Positions 25,501 through 37,444 of a stretch of 64,000 nucleotides of DNA are shown piece after piece. Position numbers and translations under genes: made by a program. Location: assembly GCA_030533445.1 (NCBI GenBank), contig JARPUW010000325.1, positions 1 through 64,000 of the forward strand. Reading direction: 5' to 3'. The notes under the pieces are model-generated. The model saw only the letters and a program-made list of their open reading frames with translations, ran no database searches and was not told the DNA's origin. Each line of letters starts with the position of its first letter. Positions within the stretch are counted from its first letter, which is position 1. The stretch is from Cyprinodon diabolis (taxonomy: Eukaryota; Chordata; Actinopteri; Cyprinodontiformes; Cyprinodontidae).

Positions 25501-28340
25501 CTTCTGGAACCTTGAGCTGCTGGTGCATCTGGAACCTTGAGCATCTGGAGCCTTGAGCTTCTGGAACCTTGAGCTGCTGGAGCCTTGAGCTGCTGGTGCT
25601 TCTGGAACTTTGATCTGCTGGAACCTTGAGCAACTGCAGCCTTGAGCTGCTGGTGCTTCTGGAACATTGAGCTGCTGGAACCTTGAGCTTCTGGAACCTC
25701 TAGCTTCTGGAGCCTTGAGCTGCTGTAACCCTGAGCTGCTGGAACCTTGAGCTGCTGGTGCTGCTGGAACCTTGAGCTGCTGGAACCTTGAGCTGCTGGT
25801 GCTTCTTGAACCTTCAGCTGCTGGAACCTTGAGCTGCTGGAACCTTGAGCTGCTGGTGCTTCTGGAACCTTGAGCATCTGGAGCCTTGAGCTTCTGGAAC
25901 CTTGAGCTGCTGGTGCTTCTGGAACCTTGAGCTGCTGGAGCCTTGAGCTGCTGGAACTTTGAGCTGCTGGAGCCTTGAGCTGCTGGAACCTTGAGCTGCT
26001 GGTGCTTCTGGAACCTTGAGCTGCTGGAACCTTGAGCTGCTGGTGCTTCTGGAACCTTGAGCTGCTGGAACCTTGAGCTGCTGGAACCTTGAGCTGCTGG
26101 TGCTTCTGGAACCTTGAACATCTGGAGCCTTGAGCTTCTGGAACCTTGAGCTGCTGGAGCCTTAAGCTGCTGGTGCTGCTGGAACCTTGAGCTGCTGGAA
26201 CCTTGAGCTGCTGGTGCTTCTGGAACCTTGAGCTGCTGGAACCTTGAGCTGCTGGTGCTTCTGGAACCTTGAGCATCTGGAGCCTTGAGCTTCTGGAACC
26301 TTGAGCTGCTGGTGCTTCTGGAACCTTGAGCTGCTGGAACCTTGAGCTGCTGGTGCTTCTGGAACCTTGAGCATCTGAAGCCTTGAGCTGCTGGAACCTT
26401 GAGCTGCTGGTGCTTCTGGAACCTTGAGCTGTTGGAACCTTGAGCTGCTGGTGCTTCTGGAACCTTGAGCTGCTGGAACCTTGAGCTGCTGGTGGTTCTG
26501 GAACCTTGAACATCTGGAGCCTATAGCTTCTGGAACCTTGAGCTGCTGGAGCCTTGAGCTGAAGGTGCTTCTGGAACCTTGAGCTGCTGGAACTTTGAGC
26601 TGCTGGAACCTTGAGCTGCTGGAACCTTGAGCTGCTGGAACTTTGAGCATCTGGAGCCTTGAGCTGCTGGACCCTTGAGCTTCTGGAACCTTGAGCTGCT
26701 GGTGCATCTGGAACCTTGAGCATCTGGAACCTTGAGCTGCTGGAACCTTGAGCTGCTGGAACCTTGAGTTGCTGGTGCTTCTGGAACCTTGAGCATCTGG
26801 AGCCTTGAGCTTCTGGAACCTTGAGCTGCTGGTGCTTCTGGAACCTTGAGCATCTGGAGCCTTGAGCTTCTGGAACCTTGATCTGCTGGAACCTTGAGCT
26901 GCTGGTGCTTCTGGAACCTTGAGCATGTGGATCCTTGAGCTACTGGAACCTTGAGCTGCTGGTGCTTCTGGAACCTTGAGCTGCTGGAACCTTGAGCTGC
27001 TGGAACCTTGAGCTGCTGGTGCTTCTGGAACCTTGAGAATCTGGAGCCTTGAGCTTCTGAAACCTTGGGCTGCTGGAGCCTTGAGCTGCTGGCGCTTCTG
27101 GAACCTTGAGCTGCTGGAACCTTGAGCTGCTGGTGCTTCTGGAACCTTGAGCTGCTGGAACCTTGAGCTGCTGGTGCTTCTGGAACCTTGAGCTGCTGGA
27201 ACCTTGAGCTGCTGGTGGTTCTGGAACCTTGAGCATCTGGAGCCTTGAGCTTCTGGAACCTTGAGCTGCTGGAGCCTTGAGCTGCTGGTGCTTCTGGAAC
27301 CTTGAGCTGCTGGAACATTGAGCTGCTGGAACTTTGAGCATCTGGAGCCTTGAGCTTCTGGAGCCTTGAGCTGCTGGAACCTTGAGCTTCTGGAACCTTG
27401 AGCTGCTGGTGCATCTGGAACCTTGAGCATCTGGAGCCTTGAGCATCTGGAACCTTGAGCTGCTGGAGCCTTGAGCTGCTGGTGCTTCTGGAACTTTGAG
27501 CTGCTGGAACCTTGAGCTGCTGCAGCCTTGAGCTGCTGGTGCTTCTGGAACATTGAGCTGCTGGAACCTTGAGCTTCTGGAACCTCTAGCTTCTGGAGCC
27601 TTGAGCTGCTGTAACCCTGAGCTGCTGGAACCTTGAGCTGCTGGTGCTTCTGGAACCTTGAGCTGCTGGAACCTTGAGCTGCTGGAACCTTGAGCTGCTG
27701 GAACATTGAGCTGCTGGAACTTTGAGCATCTGGAGCCTTGAGCATCTGGAGCCTTGAGCTGCTGGAACCTTGAGCTTCTGGAACCTTGAGCTGCTGGTGC
27801 ATCTGGAACCTTGAGCATCTGGAACCTTGAGCATGTGGATCCTTGAGCTACTGGAACCTTGAGCTGCTGGTGCTTCTGGAACCTTGAGCTGCTGGAGCCT
27901 TGAGCTTCTGGAACCTTGAGCTGCTGGTGCTTCTGGAACCTTGAGCATCTGGAGCCTTGAGCTTCTGGAACCTTGATCTGCTGGAACCTTGAGCTGCTGG
28001 TGCTTCTGGAACCTTGAGCATGTGGATCCTTGAGCTACTGGAACCTTGAGCTGCTGGTGCTTCTGGAACCTTGAGCTGCTGGAACCTTGAGCTGCTGGTG
28101 CTTCTGGAACCTTGAGAATCTGGAGCCTTGAGTTTCTGAAACCTTGGGCTGCTGGAGCCTTGAGCTGCTGGCGCTTCTGGAACCTTGAGCTGCTGGAACC
28201 TTGAGCTGCTGGTGCTTCTGGAACCTTGAGCTGCTGGAACCTTGAGCTGCTGGTGCTTCTGGAACCTTGAGCTGCTGGAACCTTGAGCTGCTGGTGGTTC
28301 TGGAACCTTGAGCATCTGGAGCCTTGAGCTTCTGGAACCT
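15062..28340. repeat. HOR copy H2 (P-Q-R', B type, about 13.28 kb)
   Basis: It matches H1 at offset +15061 through P and most of Q. The offset drops to +15045 after a one-tile (16-bp) loss near 21945-21990, to +15036 after loss of a 9-bp tile near 24026-24105, to +13659 because only one copy of the 1377-bp duplication is present, and to +13627 after two more 16-bp losses near 27105-27310. Modules: P 15062-19117, Q 19118 to about 22235, R' from about 22236. The copy stops inside R at the position equivalent to H1 14740, and module T is absent. The next bases belong to module Q, so P is also skipped at this junction. Base 28133 is T where the equivalent base in H3 is C. Confidence 0.87.
25156..26486. 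repeat. Single-copy form of the 1377-bp segment (H2)
   Basis: Only one copy of the segment is present, shown by the drop in offset to H1 from +15036 to +13659. It carries GAAGCC near 26377 (first-copy allele) followed by the TGGTGGTTC-containing right flank that in H1 follows the second copy. It is either the unduplicated precursor or a deletion by recombination between copies. H4 has the same form near 49766-51096. Confidence 0.75.
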
Positions 28341-28351
28341 TGAGCTGCTGG
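28332..28351. other. Junction J1: module R' of H2 joined to module Q of H3
   Basis: Left of base 28352 the sequence follows R (H1 up to about 14740). Right of 28331 it follows Q (H1 from about 4048). The 20 bases 28332-28351 fit both, being one tile plus a few bases. The junction skips T and P, about 4.4 kb in the full order R-T-P-Q. Confidence 0.75.
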
Positions 28352-30859
28352 TGCTTCTGGAACCTTGAGCATGTGGAGCCTTGAGCTACTGGAACCTTGA
28401 GCTGCTGGTGCTTCTGGAACCTTGAGCTGCTGGAACCTTGAGCTGCTGGTGCTTCAGGAACCTTGAGAATCTGGAGCCTTGAGCTTCTGGAACCCTGGGC
28501 TGCTGGAGCCTTGAGCTGCTGGCGCTTCTGGAACCTTGAGCTGCTGGATCCTTGAGCTGCTGGAACCTTGAGCTGCTGGTGCTTCTGGAACCTTGAGCTG
28601 CTGGAACCTTGAGCTGCTGGTGCTTCTGGAACCTTGAGCTGCTGGAACCTTGAGCTGCTGGTGGTTCTGGAACCTTGAGCATCTGGAGCCTTGAGCTTCT
28701 GGAACCTTGAGCTGCTGGAGCCTTGAGCTGCTGGTGCTTCTGGAACCTTGAGCTGCTGGAACCTTGAGCTGCTGGAACCTTGAGCTGCTGGAACATTGAG
28801 CTGCTGGAACTTTGAGCATCTGGAGCCTTGAGCATCTGGAGCCTTGAGCTGCTGGAACCTTGAGCTTCTGGAACCTTGAGCTGCTGGTGCATCTGGAACC
28901 TTGAGCATCTGGAGCCTTGAGCTTCTGGAACCTTGAGCTGCTGGAGCCTTGAGCTGCTGGTGCTTCTGGAACTTTGAGCTGCTGGAACCTTGAGCTGCTG
29001 GAACCTTGAGCTGCTGGTGCTTCTGGAACCTTGAGCTGCTGGAACCTTGAGCTGCTGGTGCTTCTGGAACCTTGAGCATCTGGAGCCTTGAGCTTCTGGA
29101 ACCTTGAGCTGCTGGTGCTTCTGGAACCTTGAGCTGCTGGAACCTTGAGCTGCTGGAACCTTTAGCTGCTGGAACCTTGAGCTGCTGGTGCTTCTGGAAC
29201 CTTGAGCATCTGGAGCCTTGAGCTTCTGGAACCTTGAGCTGCTGGAACCTTGAGCTGCTGGTGCTTCTGGAACCTTGAGCTTCTGGAGCCTTGAGCTTCT
29301 GGAACCTTGAGCTGCTGGTGCTTCTGGAACCTTGAGCTGCTGGAACCTTGAGCTGCTGGTGCTTCTGGAACCTTGAGCTGCTGGAACCTTGAGCTGCTGG
29401 TGCTTCTGGAACCTTGAGCATCTGGAGCCTTGAGCTTCTGGAACCTTGAGCTGCTGGAACCTTGAGCTGCTGAAGCATTGAGCTGCTGGTGCTTCTGGAA
29501 CCTTGAGCTTCTGGAACCTTGAGCTGCTGGTGCATCTGGAACCTTGAGCATCAGGAGCCTTGAGCTTCTGGAACCTTGAGCTGCTGGTGCTTCTGGAACC
29601 TTGAGCTGCTGGAACCTTGAGCTGCTGGTGCTTCTGGAACCTTGAGCATCTGGAGCCTTGAGCTTCTGGAACCTTGAGCTGCTGGAACCTTGAGCTGCTG
29701 GTGCTTCTGGAACCTTGAGCATGTGGAGCCTTGAGCTACTGGAACCTTGAGCTTCTGGAACCTTGAGCTGCTGGTGCTTCTGGAACCTTGAGCTGCTGGA
29801 ACCTTGAGCTGCTGGTGCTTCTGGAACCTTGAGCATCTGGAGCCTTGAGCTTCTGGAACCTTGAGCTGCTGGAACCTTGAGCTGCTGGTGCTTCTGGAAC
29901 CTTGAGCATGTGGAGCCTTGAGCTACTGGAACCTTGAGCTGCTGGTGCTTCTGGAACCTTGAGCTGCTGGAACCTTGAGCTGCTGGTGCTTCAGGAACCT
30001 TGAGAATCTGGAGCCTTGAGCTTCTGGAACCCTGGGCTGCTGGAGCCTTGAGCTGCTGGCGCTTCTGGAACCTTTAGCTGCTGGAACCTTGAGCTGCTGG
30101 AACTTTGAGCTGCTGGTGCTTCTGGAACCTTGAGCTGCTGGAACCTTGAGCTGCTGGTGCTTCTGGAACCTTGAGCTGCTGGAACCTTGAGCTGCTGGTG
30201 GTTCTGGAACCTTGAGCATCTGGAGCCTTGAGCTTCTGGAACCTTGAGCTGCTGGAGCCTTGAGCTGCTGGTGCTTCTGGAACCTTGAGCTGCTGGAACC
30301 TTGAGCTGCTGGAACCTTGAGCTGCTGGAACATTGAGCTGCTGGAACTTTGAGCATCTGGAGCCTTGAGCATCTGGAGCCTTGAGCTGCTGGAACCTTGA
30401 GCTTCTGGAACCTTGAGCTGCTGGTGCATCTGGAACCTTGAGCATCTGGAGCCTTGAGCTTCTGGAACCTTGAGCTGCTGGAGCCTTGAGCTGCTGGTGC
30501 TTCTGGAACTTTGAGCTGCTGGAACCTTGAGCTGCTGGAACCTTGAGCTGCTGGTGCTTCTGGAACCTTGAGCTGCTGGAACCTTGAGCTGCTGGTGCTT
30601 CTGGAACCTTGAGCATCTGGAGCCTTGAGCTTCTGGAACCTTGAGCTGCTGGTGCTTCTGGAACCTTGAGCTGCTGGAACCTTGAGCTGCTGGAACCTTT
30701 AGCTGCTGGAACCTTGAGCTGCTGGTGCTTCTGGAACCTTGAGCATCTGGAGCCTTGAGCTTCTGGAACCTTGAGCTGCTGGAACCTTGAGCTGCTGGTG
30801 CTTCTGGAACTTTGAGCTTCTGGAGCCTTGAGCTTCTGGAACCTTGAGCTGCTGGTGCT

Positions 30860-31525
30860 TCTGGAACCTTGAGCTGCTGGAACCTTGAGCTGCTGGTGCT
30901 TCTGGAACCTTGAGCTGCTGGAACCTTGAGCTGCTGGAACCTTGAGCTGCTGGTGCTTCTGGAACCTTGAGCATCTGGAGCCTTGAGCTTCTGGAACCTT
31001 GAGCTGCTGGAACCTTGAGCTGCTGAAGCATTGAGCTGCTGGTTCTTCTGGAACCTTGAGCTTCTGGAACCTTGAGCTGCTGGTGCATCTGGAACCTTGA
31101 GCATCTGGAGCCTTGAGCTTCTGGAACCTTGAGCTGCTGGAGCCTTGAGCTGCTGGTGCTTCTGGAACCTTGAGCTGCTGGAACCTTGAGCTGCTGGAAC
31201 CTTGAGCTGCTGGAACCTTGAGCTGCTGGTGCTTCTGGAACCTTGAGCTGCTGGAACCTTGAGCTGCTGGAACCTTGAGCTGCTGGTGCTTCTGGAACCT
31301 TGAGCATCTGGAGCCTTGAGCTTCTGGAACCTTGAGCTGCTGGAACCTTGAGCTGCTGAAGCATTGAGCTGCTGGTGCTTCTGGAACCTTGAGCTTCTGG
31401 AACCTTGAGCTGCTGGTGCATCTGGAACCTTGAGCATCTGGAGCCTTGAGCTTCTGGAACCTTGAGCTGCTGGAGCCTTGAGCTGCTGGTGCTTCTGGAA
31501 CCTTGAGCTGCTGGAACCTTGAGCT
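30860..31525. repeat. 333-bp tandem duplication in module Q of H3
   Basis: The CTGAAGCATTG marker occurs at 31023 and again at 31356, and the flanking tiles repeat at the same 333-bp spacing from about 30860 to past 31525. H1, H2, H4, H5 and H6 have one marker at this place. The first copy has a TGGTTCTTC tile after the marker, the second the usual TGGTGCTTC. This accounts for the whole change in H3-to-H1 offset from +24284 to +24617. Confidence 0.8.
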
Positions 31526-34500
31526 GCTGGAACCTTGAGCTGCTGGAACCTTGAGCTGCTGGTGCTTCTGGAACCTTGAGCTGCTGGAACCTTGAGCTGC
31601 TGGAACCTTGAGCTGCTGGAACATTGAGCTGCTGGAACTTTGAGCATCTGGAGCCTTGAGCATCTGGAGCCTTGAGCTGCTGGAACCTTGAGCTCCTGGA
31701 ACCTTGAGCTGCTGGTGCATCTGGAACCTTGAGCATCTGGAGCCTTGAGCTTCTGGAACCTTGAGCTGCTGGAGCCTTGAGCTGCTGGTGCTTCTGGAAC
31801 TTTGAGCTGCTGGAGCCTTGAGCTTCTGGAACCTTGAGCTGCTGGTGCTTCTGGAACCTTGAGCTGCTGGAACCTTGAGCTGCTGGAACCTTGAGCTGCT
31901 GGAACCTTGAGCTGCTGGTGCTTCTGGAACCTTGAGCATCTGGAGCCTTGAGCTTCTGGAACCTTGAGCTGCTGGAACCTTGAGCTGCTGGTGCTTCTGG
32001 AACATTGAGCATCTGGAGCCTTGAGCTTCTGGAACCTTGAGCTTCTGGTGCTTCTGGAACCTTGAGCTGCTGGAACCTTGAGCTGCTGCAGCCTTGAGCT
32101 GCTGGTGCTTCTGGAACCCTGAGCTGCTGGAACCTTGAGCTGCTGGTGCTGCTGGAACCTTGAGCTGCTGGAACCTTGAGCTGCTGGTGCTTCTGGAACC
32201 TTGAGCTGCTGGAACCTTGAGCTGCTGGAACCTTGAGCTGCTGGTGCTTCTGGAACCTTGAGCATCTGGAGCCTTGAGCTTCTGGAACCTTGAGCTGCTG
32301 GTGCTTCTGGAACCTTGAGCTGCTGGAACCTTGAGCTGCTGGAACCTTGAGCTGCTGGTGCTTCTGGAACCTTGAGCATCTGGAGCCTTGAGCTTCTGGA
32401 ACCTTGAGCTGCTGGAACCTTGAGCTGCTGGTGCTTCTGGAACCTTGAGCATCTGGAGCCTTGAGCTTCTGGAACCTTGAGCTGCTGGTGCTTCTGGAAC
32501 CTTGAGCTGCTGGAACCTTGAGCTGCTGGAACCTTGAGCTGCTGGTGCTTCTGGAACCTTGAGCATCTGGAGCCTTGAGCTTCTGGAACCTTGAGCGGCT
32601 GGAGCCTTGAGCTGCTGGCGCTTCTGGAACCTTGAGCTGCTGGAACCTTGAGCTGCTGGTGCTTCTGGAACCTTGAGCTGCTGGAACCTTGAGCTGCTGG
32701 TGCTTCTGGAACCTTGAGCTGCTGGAACCTTGAGCTGCTGGTGCTTCAGGAACCTTGAGCATCTGGAGCCTTGAGCTTCTGGAACCTTGAGCTGCTGGTG
32801 CTTCTGGAACCTTGAGCTGCTAGAGCCTTGAGCTGCTGGAACCTTGAGCTGCTGGTGCTTCTGGAACCTTGAGCTGCTGGAACCTTGAGCTGCTGGTGCT
32901 TCTGGAACCTTGAGCTGCTGGAACCTTGAGCTGCTGGTGGTTCTGGAACCTTGAGCATCTGGAGCCTATAGCTTCTGGAACCTTGAGCTGCTGGAGCCTT
33001 GAGCTGCTGGTGCTTCTGGAACCTTGAGCTGCTGGAACCTTGAGCTGCTGGAACCTTGAGCTGCTGGAACTTTGAGCATCTGGAGCCTTGAGCATCTGGA
33101 GCCTTGAGCTGCTGGACCCTTGAGCTTCTGGAACCTTGAGCTGCTGGTGCATCTGGAACCTTGAGCATCTGGAACCTTGAGCTGCTGGAACCTTGAGCTG
33201 CTGGAACCTTGAGCTGCTGGTGCTTCTGGAACCTTGAGCATCTGGAGCCTTGAGCTTCTGGAACCTTGAGCTGCTGGTGCTTCTGGAACCTTAAACTGCT
33301 GGAACCTTGAGCTGCTGGTGCTTCTGGAACCTTGAGCATCTGGAGCCTTGAGCTTCTGGAACCTTGAGCTGCTGGAACCTTGAGCTGCTGGTGCTTCTGG
33401 AACCTTGAGCATGTGGAGCCTTGAGCTACTGGAACCTTGAGCTGCTGGTCTTTCTGGAACCTTGAGCTGCTGGAACTTTGAGCTGCTGGAACCTTGAGCT
33501 GCTGGTGCTTCTGGAACCTTGAGAATCTGGAGCCTTGAGCTTCTGGAACCTTGGGCTGCTGGAGCCTTGAGCTGCTGGCGCTTCTGGAACCTTGAGCTGC
33601 TGGAACCTTGAGCTGCTGGAACCTTGAGCTGCTGGTGCTTCTGGAACCTTGATCTGCTGGAACCTTGAGCTGCTGGTGCTTCTGGAACCTTGAGCTGCTG
33701 GAACCTTGAGCTGCTGGTGGTTCTGGAACCTTGAGCATCTGGAGCCTTGAGCTTCTGGAACCTTGAGCTGCTGGAGCCTTGAGCTGCTGGTGCTTCTGGA
33801 ACCTTGAGCTGCTGGAACCTTGAGCTGCTGGAACCTTGAGCTGCTGGAACATTGAGCTGCTGGAACTTTGAGCATCTGGAGCCTTGAGCATCTGGAGCCT
33901 TGAGCTGCTGGAACCTTGAGCTTCTGGAACCTTGAGCTGCTGGAGCCTTGAGCTGCTGGTGCTTCTGGAACTTTGAGCTGCTGGAACCTTGAGCTGCTGC
34001 AGCCTTGAGCTGCTGGTGCTTCTGGAACATTGAGCTGCTGGAACCTTGAGCTTCTGGAACCTCTAGCTTCTGGAGCCTTGAGCTGCTGTAACCCTGAGCT
34101 GCTGGAACCTTGAGCTGCTGGTGCTTCTGGAACCTTGAGCTGCTGGAACCTTGAGCTGCTGGAACCTTGAGCTGCTGGAACATTGAGCTGCTGGAACTTT
34201 GAGCATCTGGAGCCTTGAGCATCTGGAGCCTTGAGCTGCTGGAACCTTGAGCTTCTGGAACCTTGAGCTGCTGGTGCATCTGGAACCTTGAGCATCTGGA
34301 GCCTTGAGCTTCTGGAACCTTGAGCTGCTGGAGCCTTGAGTTGCTGGTGCTTCTGGAACTTTGAGCTGCTGGAACCTTGAGCTGCTGCAGCCTTGAGCTG
34401 CTGGTGCTTCTGGAACATTGAGCTGCTGGAACCTTGAGCTTCTGGAACCTCTAGCTTCTGGAGCCTTGAGCTGCTGTAACCCTGAGCTGCTGGAACCTTG

Positions 34501-34736
34501 AGCTGCTGGTGCTGCTGGAACCTTGAGCTGCTGGAACCTTGAGCTGCTGGTGCTTCTGGAACCTTGAGCTGCTGGAACCTTGAGCTGCTGGAACCTTGAG
34601 CTGCTGGTGCTTCTGGAACCTTGAGCATCTGGAGCCTTGAGCTTCTGGAACCTTGAGCTGCTGGTGCTTCTGGAACCTTGAGCTGCTGGAGCCTTGAGCT
34701 GCCGGAACTCTGAGCTGCTGGAGCCTTGAGCTGCTG

Positions 34737-37444
34737 GAACCTTGAGCTGCTGGTGCTTCTGGAACCTTGAGCTGCTGGAACCTTGAGTTGCTGGTGCTTC
34801 TGGAACCTTGAGCTGCTGGAACCTTGAGCTGCTGGAGCCTTGAGCTGCTGGTGCTTCTGGAACCTTGAGCTGCTGGAACCTTGAGCTGCTGGAACCTTGA
34901 GCTGCTGGAGCCTTAAGCTGCTGGTGCTGCTGGAACCTTGAGCTGCTGGAACCTTGAGCTGCTGGTGCTTCTGGAACCTTGAGCTGCTGGAACCTTGAGC
35001 TGCTGGTGCTTCTGGAACCTTGAGCATCTGGAGCCTTGAGCTTCTGGAACCTTGAGCTGCTGGTGCTTCTGGAACCTTGAGCTTCTGGAACCTTGAGCTG
35101 CTGGTGCATCTGGAACCTTGAGCATCTGGAGCCTTGAGCTTCTGGAACCTTGAGCTGCTGGAGCCTTGAGCTGCTGGTGCTTCTGGAACTTTGATCTGCT
35201 GGAACCTTGAGCAACTGCAGCCTTGAGCTGCTGGTGCTTCTGGAACATTGAGCTGCTGGAACCTTGAGCTTCTGGAACCTCTAGCTTCTGGAGCCTTGAG
35301 CTGCTGTAACCCTGAGCTGCTGGAACCTTGAGCTGCTGGTGCTGCTGGAACCTTGAGCTGCTGGAACCTTGAGCTGCTGGTGCTTCTTGAACCTTCAGCT
35401 GCTGGAACCTTGAGCTGCTGGAACCTTGAGCTGCTGGTGCTTCTGGAACCTTGAGCATCTGGAGCCTTGAGCTTCTGGAACCTTGAGCTGCTGGTGCTTC
35501 TGGAACCTTGAGCTGCTGGAGCCTTGAGCTGCTGGAACTTTGAGCTGCTGGAGCCTTGAGCTGCTGGAACCTTGAGCTGCTGGTGCTTCTGGAACCTTGA
35601 GCTGCTGGAACCTTGAGCTGCTGGTGCTTCTGGAACCTTGAGCTGCTGGAACCTTGAGCTGCTGGAACCTTGAGCTGCTGGTGCTTCTGGAACCTTGAAC
35701 ATCTGGAGCCTTGAGCTTCTGGAACCTTGAGCTGCTGGAGCCTTAAGCTGCTGGTGCTGCTGGAACCTTGAGCTGCTGGAACCTTGAGCTGCTGGTGCTT
35801 CTGGAACCTTGAGCTGCTGGAACCTTGAGCTGCTGGTGCTTCTGGAACCTTGAGCATCTGGAGCCTTGAGCTTCTGGAACCTTGAGCTGCTGGTGCTTCT
35901 GGAACCTTGAGCTGCTGGAACCTTGAGCTGCTGGTGCTTCTGGAACCTTGAGCATCTGAAGCCTTGAGCTGCTGGAACCTTGAGCTGCTGGTGCTTCTGG
36001 AACCTTGAGCTGTTGGAACCTTGAGCTGCTGGTGCTTCTGGAACCTTGAGCTGCTGGAACCTTGAGTTGCTGGTGCTTCTGGAACCTTGAGCTGCTGGAA
36101 CCTTGAGCTGCTGGAGCCTTGAGCTGCTGGTGCTTCTGGAACCTTGAGCTGCTGGAACCTTGAGTTGCTGGTGCTTCTGGAACCTTGAGCTGCTGGAACC
36201 TTGAGCTGCTGGAGCCTTGAGCTGCTGGTGCTTCTGGAACCTTGAGCTGCTGGAACCTTGAGCTGCTGGAACCTTGAGCTGCTGGAGCCTTAAGCTGCTG
36301 GTGCTGCTGGAACCTTGAGCTGCTGGAACCTTGAGCTGCTGGTGCTTCTGGAACCTTGAGCTGCTGGAACCTTGAGCTGCTGGTGCTTCTGGAACCTTGA
36401 GCATCTGGAGCCTTGAGCTTCTGGAACCTTGAGCTGCTGGTGCTTCTGGAACCTTGAGCTTCTGGAACCTTGAGCTGCTGGTGCATCTGGAACCTTGAGC
36501 ATCTGGAGCCTTGAGCTTCTGGAACCTTGAGCTGCTGGAGCCTTGAGCTGCTGGTGCTTCTGGAACTTTGATCTGCTGGAACCTTGAGCAACTGCAGCCT
36601 TGAGCTGCTGGTGCTTCTGGAACATTGAGCTGCTGGAACCTTGAGCTTCTGGAACCTCTAGCTTCTGGAGCCTTGAGCTGCTGTAACCCTGAGCTGCTGG
36701 AACCTTGAGCTGCTGGTGCTGCTGGAACCTTGAGCTGCTGGAACCTTGAGCTGCTGGTGCTTCTTGAACCTTCAGCTGCTGGAACCTTGAGCTGCTGGAA
36801 CCTTGAGCTGCTGGTGCTTCTGGAACCTTGAGCATCTGGAGCCTTGAGCTTCTGGAACCTTGAGCTGCTGGTGCTTCTGGAACCTTGAGCTGCTGGAGCC
36901 TTGAGCTGCTGGAACTTTGAGCTGCTGGAGCCTTGAGCTGCTGGAACCTTGAGCTGCTGGTGCTTCTGGAACCTTGAGCTGCTGGAACCTTGAGCTGCTG
37001 GTGCTTCTGGAACCTTGAGCTGCTGGAACCTTGAGCTGCTGGAACCTTGAGCTGCTGGTGCTTCTGGAACCTTGAACATCTGGAGCCTTGAGCTTCTGGA
37101 ACCTTGAGCTGCTGGAGCCTTAAGCTGCTGGTGCTGCTGGAACCTTGAGCTGCTGGAACCTTGAGCTGCTGGTGCTTCTGGAACCTTGAGCTGCTGGAAC
37201 CTTGAGCTGCTGGTGCTTCTGGAACCTTGAGCATCTGGAGCCTTGAGCTTCTGGAACCTTGAGCTGCTGGTGCTTCTGGAACCTTGAGCTGCTGGAACCT
37301 TGAGCTGCTGGTGCTTCTGGAACCTTGAGCATCTGGAGCCTTGAGCTGCTGGAACCTTGAGCTGCTGGTGCTTCTGGAACCTTGAGCTGTTGGAACCTTG
37401 AGCTGCTGGTGCTTCTGGAACCTTGAGCTGCTGGAACCTTGAGC
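34737..37444. repeat. 1377-bp tandem duplication in module R (H3)
   Basis: This is the same duplication as at 10120-12827, at offset +24617. Anchors: CTCTAG at 35279 and 36656, and GAGCCTTAAG near 34908 and 36285. Both copies keep the same internal GAAGCC/GGAGCC difference, so the duplicated state was copied as a block between H1 and H3. Confidence 0.8.
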
